A DNA stretch of 64,000 bases, from NCBI RefSeq assembly GCF_050436995.1, contig NC_134755.1, positions 8,185,001 to 8,249,000 on the forward strand, in the 5' to 3' direction. Under the pieces are notes generated by a model, which did no database searches, was not told the DNA's origin, and saw only the letters and a program-made list of their open reading frames with translations. Below, piece after piece: positions 13,849-24,800 of the stretch (position 1 is its first letter; the number at the start of each line of letters is the position of its first letter). Both the position numbers and the translations under genes were made by a program. Origin of the DNA: Anticarsia gemmatalis (Eukaryota; Arthropoda; Insecta; Lepidoptera; Erebidae).

Positions 13849-14840
13849 GACTCTATAGTAGAGTCTTACAGCCAGTAAGAAATGCTCACTAGTTTTTAAT
13901 ATTCATAATAACTGCCTCACAATAAATTGATGCCTTATTTACTTGTGTTTAGTTTATTGGTAGGATGTCAGTGTATTCAAATGTAATCGTGATCAGAATC
14001 TACAATACCTTTTAATATTTATACTCATACTTACTCATGCTCGCAAGTTTATTGTTTTCTTAGAAAATAGCACTTTAGTTGACAGTATAATCATGCATGA
14101 CTCTCCTTGGAACTCTACAAACAGAAATGATGAAAAAATCCCCTCATTTTATATTTAACGGTTGACCAGTATTCTATGTTCCAGAAAATTTGAAATTTTT
14201 GAATTATTAATGCAATGCTCCCCAACGGAATATTTAAGTTTCAAATAATAAGGAAAGCAAAATTATATTTTCCAAGGCTTCCTTTCTTACTACTCTACAT
14301 TTTTTGTAACTTACGCTATTATTCAAACGAAGCATCAAAAGGAAGAAAAGTATATTTAAATATTCCTTAATCATTATTTTCATAATTAGCTTCAGTATAG
14401 AAAGACTCTATTAAACTCTACGTTTAATAATATCGATCCAAAAGTAACTGAAATGACAATTATAATATAACGACCACCTACAAAGACGCCTTGTACATAC
14501 AAATTGACTCTACCTATTGTTCGCAATGTCATACGGAAGAGGAAACAATGCTTGGTAGAGTCACCGGTAGAGCTACGTACTCTGTGACTTTGAGGCTATG
14601 GTAGAGCTAAGTTATAACAGCTTCTTAATAATTTAAAACAAGCTTTATGTTAAATATTTTTTAAGTACTTGTTGTATATACCTATCAAATTAAGTGTTTA
14701 AACTGAGTACTTATGTAGCCTATGTGAAAATCGATGATTCCAATTACCCTTGTTAAGTTGATATTTAAGTTATGTATTGTGAAAACTAATTCAAATTCTT
14801 AATCAGTTTGAGCCATCATTATGTCTGATAACGGACTCTA
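13849..14840. promoter_or_regulatory. cluster of ACTCTA/TAGAGT words next to iab-4/iab-8
   Basis: Nine copies of ACTCTA or its complement lie within 1 kb. They are at 13850, 13859 (reverse), 14112, 14292, 14405, 14415, 14507, 14556 (reverse) and 14835. Most are extended to GACTCTA or ACTCTAC. The first two form an inverted pair, GACTCTA-TAG-TAGAGTC. Two near-copies, GTAGAGCT, are at 14568 and 14602. The word is only occasional elsewhere. By hand, base composition predicts fewer than one copy per kb on both strands. The copies are irregularly spaced and share no flanks, so this is not a tandem repeat. A homotypic cluster of binding sites is the simplest reading; the factor is unknown. Confidence 0.5.
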
Positions 14841-15378
14841 CGTTACTGCAAAATCTTAATTTCCATGACTTTGTATTAAAAGAGCTCTAAGGGGAAAAAA
14901 TTTGGAGAAGAAGGATTAGAAAAATTAAACAAAATTTCATTTATTAAACTCATTTATTTAACGACTTAGAACCGGCGAGCTGAAAGTATGACACAGAAAT
15001 ATACAGTGTACATAATTAGTCATATAATTTCAGATGTAAGTAAGTTGTATACAAAATTAACATTTTATTGTAACCTATTACATAAAAAGTATACAAGCTT
15101 AATTGAAGTAGTTGAACATGCAATCATTATAATTACAAACATTTATGTAATATGTTACAACAAAATTAATGAAATGTAATAAGTACAGAGTCAATTAAGT
15201 ACTTAGTATTAACATGTATAAATGCCTAATTAAAGTGTACAACAAAGAAATATTGTAAACGTCTCCACCTGTAGCAAAAATACACGGTAAATACACATGT
15301 GAAGAAATACAGAATACAATCAAGAAGGAAGTCTTCAAGTTGTCTTCGTCGGAGCTTCGCTGGCCAGTGTCATCTTCT

Positions 15379-15402
15379 GTTACGTATACTGAAGGTATAC
15401 CG
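15379..15402 (-). ncRNA. mir-iab-4: mature miR-iab-4-3p
   Basis: This is the 24-nt 3' arm of the minus-strand hairpin, from 15402 down to 15379. It begins CGGTATACCTTC and ends ACGTAAC. It matches the Drosophila iab-4-3p arm throughout, as recalled. Confidence 0.94.
15380..15402 (+). ncRNA. mir-iab-8: mature miR-iab-8-5p
   Basis: This is the 23-nt 5' arm of the plus-strand hairpin. It begins TTACGTATAC and ends TATACCG, and it agrees with Drosophila iab-8-5p over its full length, as recalled. The seed is TACGTAT. Confidence 0.9.
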
Positions 15403-15417
15403 GAAAGAATGAGGCAC

Positions 15418-15439
15418 TCAGGATACATTCAGTATACGT
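15418..15439 (-). ncRNA. mir-iab-4: mature miR-iab-4-5p
   Basis: This is the 22-nt 5' arm of the minus-strand hairpin, from 15439 down to 15418. It begins ACGTATACTG and ends with CCTGA. The seed (bases 2-8) is CGTATAC. It matches the Drosophila mature sequence throughout, as recalled. Confidence 0.96.
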
Positions 15440-15441
15440 AC
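15420..15441 (+). ncRNA. mir-iab-8: mature miR-iab-8-3p
   Basis: This is the 3' arm of the plus-strand hairpin, beginning AGGATACATTCAG. The first 20 bases agree with the Drosophila arm as recalled. The last two bases are AC here instead of TT, at the end that tolerates change. Confidence 0.85.
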
Positions 15442-16352
15442 AGAAGGCGACGCGTTCTCTCCTCTTCTGTTCTTCGCTACGCCTGCTAGAAGATTTACAA
15501 GAAAAACTTAGCCTAACATAAAATAAGTACAATATTGTTACACTACCAGTACAATAACATTTCCATGTTACGATTTAACCCTCCCAATATGTTAAAAGCT
15601 CACCAAACGTAGTCACTTGCATACCGGTCCCCGCCTCTCCACTGGGAACACCATCTATAAAATAAAGCAGCCGATTTACAACACGCCTGCCTCTTCAACC
15701 CAAAAGGGAAACACTGATAGCACCGGGAAACACTACGTTCCGCTATCGTAACGCCGCGAGTAAAATGGGAAAAATTATAGCCAATCGTAAATATGCAAAG
15801 TGAAATTGCTTTACAGAAATTCTTTAATGCTAGACACTCTAACAATCTATTGTCCTCGGAGACCAATGAGAGCACAGAGAATTGCAAAAACACGCGATTG
15901 GTTTGCAAAAATTATTTTCGCAAACCTGCCAACCGGTAGCAGAGCGTCTCTTTGTTTTTTACAACCTATCCACCGAGCGGGCAGCGACTGTCTCCCGCAG
16001 GCCCTTTTGTCCACAGACCTTTGTTGCACATAAAGGATAAATTACAAAAGACAAGTTTCGACCACCACTCGTAAAGATAACTAAAGAATTCCCAGCCTGT
16101 ATGTGTGTGTCAGCCGGGGATTCAATAGAACAACATGAAAGGGCGTAAGGGTGCATTATATTCGTAATTTACGACGCGAGCCAACATCGCACCGGGCCTG
16201 CATTATTGATTCTAATGCACAAACGAAAGGTTCTCTATGCACCCATAAAATATTCACAAAAATGCAGCAACGAACACTAGAAGAGAGACGGGGGAGCGCG
16301 AAACGCGAGTAGTGCCGAACGCGGTAGAGAATGAATATAGCACGTGACTTAC

Positions 16353-16560
16353 CGGTCCGGTCGGTCAGCTGTTCGCGTCGTCCGATAAGTAAACATTGAA
16401 GGATGACGGATGGGGTTGCGCGCGTGTCGAAGGAGCGTGTGTTCAGGGACGGCGTCTCCGGGCGTCTGCCGGTCTGGGCGTCGGGGCGCGCGTCCCGGCC
16501 CGCCATCGATTGCCGCCCTCGCCGCTCGGCGCGCGCCGCACCACGGGACGGCTAATGCCG
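16353..16560 (-). promoter_or_regulatory. GC-rich candidate first exon/promoter upstream of iab-4
   Basis: This is a block of about 200 bases, very rich in GC and CpG, in otherwise AT-rich DNA. On the minus strand it ends in a good 5' splice site (GGACCG then GTAAGTC; the intron starts at 16352). It points towards the iab-4 hairpin about 0.9 kb downstream. An ATG at 16506 in a TCGATGGCG context opens a frame (start MAGRDARPDAQT) that stays open through the whole GC-rich part to the donor. That can easily happen by chance at this composition, and the peptide is not recognisable. The plus strand also has a 104-codon frame here. The most economical reading is a promoter and 5' exon of the iab-4 primary transcript. 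It could instead be a CpG-rich regulatory element with no transcript. Confidence 0.45.
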
Positions 16561-19500
16561 ATGCAAGATTTTCATTACATACGCCATGATCGTTGTTATT
16601 TGCACCCCGTAATGTTTTTTGATAGTTTGCTTAGGCTTCGCGACCGTTTACATTACGAATATCTATTTACGTTTACATATTATTTAGATAGAGGCTCGCC
16701 GGCAGCCTGATTATAATATTACGTTCGTACGAGTGCTGATAAAAAAGTCGATATTAAAGAGTAGACACAGGCTGCGCCACCTGTTCCTGTTCTCTCGGTG
16801 ATTACCGTTCCGCCCTGCGGCACGACTCGGGATTTTTAATACCAACATAGGTCGGCTTTATGTCGCAACGTAATAAGTGGGTAATGTAGATTTTGGCAAT
16901 TTTATAAATAGAAAATATAAAACGAAATTGTACATTGTTGTTACGCGGTGTTTTCGTCTATCGCGCCCAAGTAGGTAACGACGTTGAAAAAAAATAGTGA
17001 CGACAAGACCTGAGGTATCCAAGTTATCGTTTAGTTGTAATTTATGACGGAAAATTTTATGACAGTACATTTGCGTTTACCCATTGGAATCCTTCATCAT
17101 CCATGTGAAACCTTACTTAGTGGGTAACAGCGAAGCCTATTGTTTTAGATTTTATGTTCCAATATAAAAAGTCTTAAATACATATTCCTGTACAAATATA
17201 ACGTTTACAAAGCGAAAAATATTTTTTCTTAGAGGCTTGCCGCTCTCTAGTTTGAAATAATTTATTTGAGAAAGAACGTACAGCTTTGATTATCCGGACA
17301 TACGTCGTTTCTATTTCAGTAATTCATTCATATCCGAAGTCTTTAAAACTATATCAAAAGGCTCTAAAATTAGCAAGACGGATTATTTCGATATGACCTG
17401 GATTCATATTTTACGACTTTAAAAACTCCGGAACTATCCGTTTCGTGGAAATAAATTTATGGCGAATAAAAAAGTCGTTATAATTCAAATTTTGAAGGAA
17501 ATCTGTACTCTTTACTATGAGATTTAAATGCTAAATAAACGACTGGTGTATACGTAATAGTGTTTCTAATAACCAGTCTTCGGAAAATTACAAAAAGCCT
17601 TTAGTATTTCAGCTCAAAAATAAGGCTAAGAGACTCCGAATACAAAAGGTCCCTTCCGAGTCATTTATCCTGATTGCCTTTTTTGTATTTATTTAATCTA
17701 TGTCTGAGACCATTAGCTAAGCGAAAAAACAATTGTTCCCTTATTACAATACATATTTTGAACGAAACTGTAGTCTAAATTGCCTAAAAGTTTGGTATTA
17801 ACTTGGATTTTTTTGCAACGATGTTAAGCAATAACATGCCTGATGTGTAAGGTAGAGTGGGTGCTAACATATAGTATCAGATAACTGGCACTATTATCTA
17901 ATTGTAAGAACACATGTTCGAACTAAATTGTAATTAACTTTGGCCTTTTAATTCATGTCAGTGGGCTATAAAAAGGCAATCCTAACAAGTCTTTGAACTG
18001 CATATGTATTGATATCGAATTAAAAATGACGTCAGAACATTTCAGACGGCTGAAACAATATAAGTATGCATTTTTGAAAGAATAGTGTTTCTTGATTAAT
18101 CTTCGAAATAACTGAAAAATAAAATAAAATCATGATAAACTTATGGTGTCTATGGGGTTAAGTTCCCGGTGTTGAAACTAGGTGGCGCTTGTTGCAACCA
18201 TGTGCATGTAAAGCGCGTGGTATACAAAGTCAAACCAACAGACTGAAAAGTATTTATAAAAACCTACATTTTTTAAATTTTACTATGAAAAATGTACTTA
18301 GTGTACAAGACAGTATAATGATATAAAATTAATAAGATTTCATTAACTGCTAAGCATTTTTCTATGTCTTACATAGTCTGTGTTTTCGTGAACATAGCTA
18401 CCTAGTTACCTAAGCACTAATCTAGGTACTAGCAATATTCTCTGTTACATAATCCTGTTTACGACGAAAGGGATATCATCTAAAACTCCTGAAGTCATTA
18501 AAGAAGCCTAAAATGGCCTTATCACGGTCTTACAGGGTTCCTATTACTTCTAACGAGTATAGAGTACCTACTTGTATGTAGAGAATTGTAAGACTCCTAC
18601 ATTTATAATTAAGATTTATAGCTCACTCCACAGTTAATTGAAGCATCTATTAACTTGTTTTGTATTGTATAATTTCTGTAAAACGTATTTGCGATACAAT
18701 TTATGTTATTGATCAAGCTGTTTGTGGAAAAATAATCCCTAATCCTCGTCAATAAAAAAGAATTTTCATTACACTCTTTATTTCTGAAATTAATTGAAAA
18801 GTCACAAGTAATATACTAGATGAAGTCGCAATAATAAATGAAAGCTAAAATTATCAAAGTTGAATGCATCTGTGCAGTAGTAGCCAAGTGTTGAACACGC
18901 CTGCCTTGTACCACGGTATTTGTGCAATCACGACAGTCGCTAACGTGACGCGTTTTATTTATTTAGTTTTTCAGTTCTCACCACAAAAATAAAAACAACA
19001 TTTTCTTAATAAAATACAGTTCGCCGTACACTGCTTTTATTTATAGTAACGGCATACTCAATCACAATAAATAGCCCCAGTCTACATAAGCCAAGTTCGA
19101 AGTAGAACAATTTAAAATTCATACAACACAAAGGACACAAACTTGTATTTTAATAAAGGACAGTACCTTGAGAATAAATGAATAAGTTCTGCAAAAAAAT
19201 ATATATTCAGACCTACTTACCTCAATCAATGTTCATCCAAGATATCATGAAATTTAAGAATATGGGTTACCATTTCTCTCGAACCGGTGTTCTTCGTCGG
19301 TCGATGGTCAAATGAATGAATAAACGGTTTCAACCCTAACGGCCTCTCGAAGGGTGGGGACGAGAAAAAAATGGGGTGGGACCAAAGTACGACCAGACAA
19401 CGACCCCTGCAACAAAAAATTAAGATTTATTTGCGAATAACACATTGTGTAATAATAGGAATGGGTGTATGATTGTGTGCGTTGGGTGCACGGTGGTGCA

Positions 19501-21551
19501 AGCCAAGTTGTCGCGATTGTCGTGATGTTATGGTTACCTATTACTTTTTTAACCGGCTTCAAAATCTTATTTTTAATATTAAAGTTCTCTAGCTAAAGCA
19601 ACGTTGCACAATGTACATATATGACAAATACTTTTATTGCTTAACGTATTATTTTCATATATTTTTGTACATAATACTACCTACAGTCAACGTACTTGGC
19701 ATTGTATTGCGAAGAATACTTAATTAATTAGTAATTTACCGTCACAATACTCGAACGAATGAAATGAATATTTAATTGAACCGCAATCAGCCGACTTTAG
19801 GTACCTATTTCTCCAGCCACGTAAAACTTACAAGATTAAAGTTGAATGTTACATAGTCAAGTCCACCCCATCGCCTGCAGGTAGGTACAAACCCTTTACC
19901 TCACTCGATTTTTACGACTTCCGCAGGGTGATAAGCAGATGATACCTTCCGTGTTGTCAGCTATCTATACAAAGACTAAGTAGAAAGAATATTCTGGCAT
20001 TTACCTAACATTAGGTTCTTTATTTAAGAATAATATTTCTTCAAAGTTCTTTTCAAAATTTTAATATGCCTACTTCAAGTAGATACTTATGTTATAATTG
20101 AACGGTTACTCTCAAATTACGTATCTGATTCCGTATAGTTTTGGCTCTATTGCCTTGTAGTTAATGAGAAGTAATGCTATAAAGCAAGGTAAAACTCGGA
20201 GATAAAGCTACACAAAAACTATCAGAAATTGTAAAAACTTGGCTCAGTTATATTTGTCCCGATTCGGCAACATGAACTTCTAAATTCTTCATTAGATTCT
20301 GTAGAAACCTAACTTTGTTTTAGGTCTAGATTTGATTAAATTCATAGTAGACCTATTGTCATTATTACTTATACTATATCCTTTATGGAAAGCGAAATTT
20401 ACTTCTTCAAAGTTAATTTTCAAATTAGCGACACATCTATTCTTAAAATGCATGTATTAAAAATCCGTAGAAGGTTTTTAATTAGCGAGCAACCTAATTA
20501 CCTATTGTCTCTACGTCGACAGTCCAATACCAATTCGAGTTCAAATAGCCATAAACTGGTATATACCAGTATAACTAAGTAAATTACTGGTCAGCTGTTT
20601 ATAAATAACTTAATCAATAGTCTATTACTATGCCAGTGCCCCAGAAAAGCCTCTATCGTTAATTATCAGATAACTGGAGGCTATTAACTAGTTATACCTA
20701 CAGATAAGTAAGTACCAATACATAACAATTTATCGGATCGTCGAAGCACATTTTTACGTCGTGAGTCACGCCTTGATGCCAGTTGATGCATCTATAAGAG
20801 ATATTTCTGATCATATCTTGTACTCAATTTAAACGTTCATTTAGCCTAATTTCCAATACAGATTTTCTCAACACACGCGTTGTATAAACACACCAGCTCC
20901 TAATCAAGTCTGAATGAGTATTCCCTCCTTTAAAAGGGAAGCCTTTGATCCTCATTTTGATATCTGAGTCTCCTGGGAGGGCGATAAATTAACACAATTT
21001 AATTGCCATGTAGACGCCCGATAATTTTGTCGAGTGCGAGTCGAATGTGAGCGTACAACGACGATATATTAACGTGTCTTAAATGATATAATTATGATCG
21101 AAAGTAGTCCCGCAATTCAAATAAATTACGTCCGAACATAATAAATTAGCGCCCACTCACTAATTTCAATAAAACGTTCCAACCCACTGATTAACATAAT
21201 GTCCAGTATCAAAGTTACAAAATAAATAAATAAAATATTTGCAAATCTAAAAGATTTTATATTAAAGCAGCGGAACAAATAATAAATTAAAGCTTTTAAA
21301 TTTTTATAATGAATTAATAAAGACATTTAAAGTAAATTAATGGGGCTAAAATAAATGTGTCGATTTAGGAAAAATTAAATATTTAATTCTAATAAGACAG
21401 AAGAACACTAAATTAGTTAACCTTCAAAATAATGTAATAAACAGATAAGAAATACTATTAATTTAATAAAAGTATTAAATAAAAAATTATGAGGAATTTA
21501 TTTTTCCGAAAAAATATAATAAATCAGTAAAAAATAAAATAAAACACTTAC
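16561..21551. other. non-coding stretch between the two minus-strand promoter candidates
   Basis: No gene is supported. It would be intron if the promoter at 21.8 kb feeds iab-4. It holds the CTCF-like site at 18.18 kb, a CRE octamer at 18027, a donor-like GAG|GTAAGTAG on the minus strand near 19.22 kb, and a perfect 16-base palindrome ACTGGTATATACCAGT (20555-20570). Confidence 0.5.
18176..18189 (+). promoter_or_regulatory. CTCF-like insulator site
   Basis: The sequence AACTAGGTGGCGCT fits the insect/vertebrate CTCF consensus CCASYAGRKGGCRSY at every position from S onwards; only the leading CCA is lost. CTCF marks several bithorax-complex boundaries in Drosophila (for example Fab-8 and Mcp). 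The site lies between the two minus-strand promoter candidates. A single motif match is weak evidence without binding data. Confidence 0.35.
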
Positions 21552-21850
21552 CTTGCCACAACAAAACACCACTCGATTTTCACTCTTTCCTACATAAAAT
21601 TACTGAATTCACGAATCGAAAAGAAGGAGAAATAATTTAAATATATTTTAAAATACTTAAATTCACGTTTTTATTTATAAATACATTATTATTTCCAATT
21701 TTCTTTTCATGGTTAGGCCTAAACACAACAAAAGCGGCGGCGACCGGCCGACGGCGGCCATCTTGTGGCGCTGCCGTCGCGTCGCACTGTACGCTCATTG
21801 GCTGAGTGACGTCAAGCGCGCCATGACAGTCCACCATTACTACACACTAA
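21552..21850 (-). promoter_or_regulatory. minus-strand promoter and non-coding first exon candidate
   Basis: Read on the minus strand there is, in order, a CRE/ATF octamer TGACGTCA (21807-21814), a CCAAT box (21797-21801) and GC-rich DNA. A Pho/YY1 consensus (CAAGATGGCCGCC, 21753-21765) follows, then about 200 bases with no long frame, then an excellent splice donor AAG|GTAAGTG with the exon ending at 21552. There is no TATA box. CCAAT plus a YY1 site close to the start is a common arrangement in TATA-less promoters, so a start near 21.76-21.78 kb is likely. The DNA just left of the donor is strongly AT-rich, as an intron would be. The transcript would run leftwards across iab-4, 6 kb away, so a distal iab-4 promoter is a reasonable guess. 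No coding frame is evident. Confidence 0.5.
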
Positions 21851-24800
21851 CAAACGTCACTTGACTATTCGCACACTGAATAATAAACACTATGGGAGGG
21901 ACATACACGATTAGATGGACGCACTATTAAGTTGGTGGCGTGGTACACGCGCCTATCCTTGTCGGCTCGCATTCTTGCGTTGTGAATTATCGCTTTAGAA
22001 GCTTTTAGGATGCACCCTAATCGGGCAAGGGGGAACATTTAAAATTCAAGTGACTCGACACTGATAGGTTGAGAGATTTTAATTGGCTGCTGATTTTTGT
22101 CGTCCCGGTTCGACTAGAGTGTTAAATTAGGAGATCTTTTAGAATTTCACTGAGGTATTAGAATAGGCTTTTAACATGAAATTTCACTACCAAACATCTA
22201 TTTGTGAGTGTAAAATGTACAGTATAAAAGGGTTTCAGATAAATCTCGCTGTCCTGGGGAGCGGCTGATTTATACGACTGTCTCATGAAATTTATGAAAG
22301 ATGTGATATGTCTTTATATTTAAAAGTCTTGTTCGTTTGTAAAACAGTACTATCTCCTGGAGTTTTATGGTAGACTGAGCAGATATGTAAGTGAGTTTAC
22401 TTGGTTATGTGAAGACCTTAAAATGTAACGGCTTACCTAAGCATAGGTAATGAATGAACAACATTGTAGCTTGACTTCATCTGACATAGAAAGGGTTTCT
22501 AGTGAAAGGAATTTATGTAGGCACTCGTGCAAACGGCCTGTTTGACGGCACAGAACTTAAATTATAACTTGCAATATTATATAGCCTATAATGATAGGTC
22601 TCTGTATGCAGGAATCTAGATTGTATTGTGACTGTGTAATTTTCGTTTATGGTTGGCGGTAAATACTTTTAAAATAATATCTCATTTACACGGACGCAAA
22701 AAAGGTTTTAGACTATGTAACCGTAGCAAATAAACTACCTCTCATTTGTGTTTAAAATGATTGGTTTCAGTAAGGAAGCCCGGCCGAAATATAAACGAAG
22801 AACAGGCTAACAAAATAGTCTTAAATTTTTTATAGGTAATAGCACACTTCTAAATGTTTTTTGTTTTAATTAACACCGGCTTTAGCCTAGCATACAATGA
22901 CTGGCACATTCTAGTTTATCAAATTGTTACGTAACAATGAATACAAAAAAAATACAATTCAATGATATTTTTTAATAATACAAGTTGGAGGCAAGAACGG
23001 AAATGAAAAGAAGAGTCTACAAACATTTAAAACAAAGCCTCTGTTAATTACTTAAGCAGGTGATAATTATTTAAATATAAAGATAATTATCTACGAAATG
23101 GCTATAATATTTATACATTATATTAAACAGCCCACGAATTAAAGTATACCGCTGCACACAACACAATGTCACGATAATTCATTGTTTGGTCATTATAAAG
23201 CGTCGCTGGATATTATTTATTAAAAAGAAAATGCCAGGGACTCACTTAATGAAGTACTATCATATTTTTATCTTAAATAATTAAGGACCACCTGACCACT
23301 TCGGTTAACAACTATATCACGTCTTTGTAACGCCGACGACGATATTTCATTTTTTATTCTCTTTTCTAAAATTTATTGTTGTAAAATATGAAATTTCGAA
23401 TAAAAATGTAGGTGGGGCTGAACGCGGGGTACACCATCTGTTGTTCCCTTTATTTATGTGATTAGTTCATGGATTGGTCCGGTGTACGTATAATTTTTAT
23501 TTAAAATCGCCAATTTATGTTTATAATCGGGTCCTGTGGCTGTCAAAAGCTTTAATCGATTTATAGTATTGTGTTGTTTGTGTTGGCTCGCTATCTACAT
23601 AACTTACACTTTTTTTATTGACTAGACAACATTAATAATGTATCGCGGGAGTCTGAATATAGAAGCGATTTTCTTAGTCATTTAAATAGTAACTTATGCA
23701 ATAGGTACATAACAGTGTTACCGTCAATTAGTTTTATCAATCGCGAATGCATTAGCGCGAATCGAGGTAATTACTTCATCAATTTATTGTGTTTTTACTG
23801 TAATAAAGACCTAAATTATTGGTTCAGAATTTGTTTTACATATTGCAATAAAAGATTGGTTGAATGTAATAATGTTAAAGGAAGTCATTAATCGATGTCT
23901 ACAATTCTTTAGATTAAGAGAGTTAAATATTCATTCTTTTGGGTATAAAGGTTGGGATACATTAAAGGAGAAATGTACCCGTGAAAATACATTAAGAGGG
24001 TTCGGTACCATTGAGCTCGAGCCGTCGACAACTCGTACGGATATCGTAAAGGGAGTCAAGCGAGTGAACCAACGCCCTACTGTATTTGTTCCTGCGTCCA
24101 CATTCCGTATTGATTGGATGTCCCCACTTCTAATAGACGGTTATTAATTTGTCTAGGAGCCATCTTGCTATCTCCTTCATATAAAGGTTTATGTTATAGA
24201 AGTAATACGATGAATTAACAGAATATACTTTCAATTTTTTCAAGATCATGTTAACCTATTTTTATTGTTAGTTACTTACTCATTATGCGTGCAATAAAAC
24301 GTAAATGACATATAAATCATTTAATACGACCTAGTATTTAGATACATATCTAATATTTCCCTAGAAACAAAGCAACTTTTACTATTAATTCACGGTCAAA
24401 CTAAAAAAATACAAGTAAACGTTACGTAATATTACAAAGAAATACAACAAACAACTACATAACCGCGACTAAGTTTATCAACATCTAAAATACCAACGAA
24501 AGTAACATCTTGAAGCCATACTGTATGGGGTCGATGCACCGAGAGGCTAAATACGTCTTAACACGGTGGAATAAAGTCCCCATTCGCGCAGGAATGCATA
24601 CTGGGTACGAGTATCAATGTAGACGATCACAGATGCAGATATTCGTGACGTGTGACATGAGGCGACGTGACCTTGACCCACGGATGACGGATTCCGGCCT
24701 TGCGGGGTCGCCGAACTGTACATGTAGGTTGCCACACTATCTAGTCAACATCTACACGTCGGAACGTTTAACCTAGAAATTCGCTTACAAAAAATATAAC

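Larger units (their letters stand above)
15371..15449 (-). ncRNA. mir-iab-4: iab-4 microRNA precursor hairpin
   Basis: This is a Hox-cluster microRNA that in flies represses Ubx and abd-A. Read on the minus strand, the 5' arm starts ACGTATACTGAATGTATC and the 3' arm starts CGGTATACCTTCAGTATAC. Both agree over their full mature length with the Drosophila miR-iab-4-5p and -3p sequences as I remember them. The arms form a near-perfect stem (a 13-bp uninterrupted core, TACGTATACTGAA against TTCAGTATACGTA) around a loop of about 15 nt. Pairing extends outward through CTTCTG/CAGAAG, with one bulged base. The hairpin lies about 0.9 kb downstream, on this strand, of a GC-rich candidate first exon with a splice donor at 16352/16353, so it may sit in an intron of a longer non-coding transcript. 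A 78-codon open frame overlaps it by chance. The identification is near certain; the extent of the primary transcript is not visible. Confidence 0.97.
15371..15449 (+). ncRNA. mir-iab-8: iab-8 microRNA precursor hairpin (antisense of iab-4)
   Basis: The same DNA read on the plus strand folds into the complementary hairpin, known in flies as iab-8. The 5' arm starts TTACGTATACTGAAGG at 15380 and the 3' arm starts AGGATACATTCAG at 15420. In Drosophila, iab-8 comes from a very long RNA that starts on the Abd-B side and runs on the Hox coding strand towards abd-A; it represses abd-A and Ubx in the posterior nervous system. By that rule the plus strand here is the Hox strand. The sequence fully supports the hairpin. 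Expression from this strand is inferred from conservation only. Confidence 0.9.
14841..16352. other. DNA flanking iab-4/iab-8
   Basis: Apart from the microRNA hairpin, no gene is supported. The 150 bases on either side of the hairpin are GC-richer than average and carry several CTTC/GAAG words that can extend the base of the stem. Chance frames of up to 102 codons lie at 15.60-16.16 kb. Confidence 0.5.

Noticed and set aside
15195..15428. 78-codon minus-strand frame overlapping the iab-4 hairpin
   Set aside because: Its 5' part is the microRNA stem itself. There is no protein likeness, and the hairpin explains the sequence conservation.
20555..20570. Perfect 16-base palindrome ACTGGTATATACCAGT considered as an operator-like site
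   Set aside because: It is isolated, with no further structure; recorded only within the stretch description.
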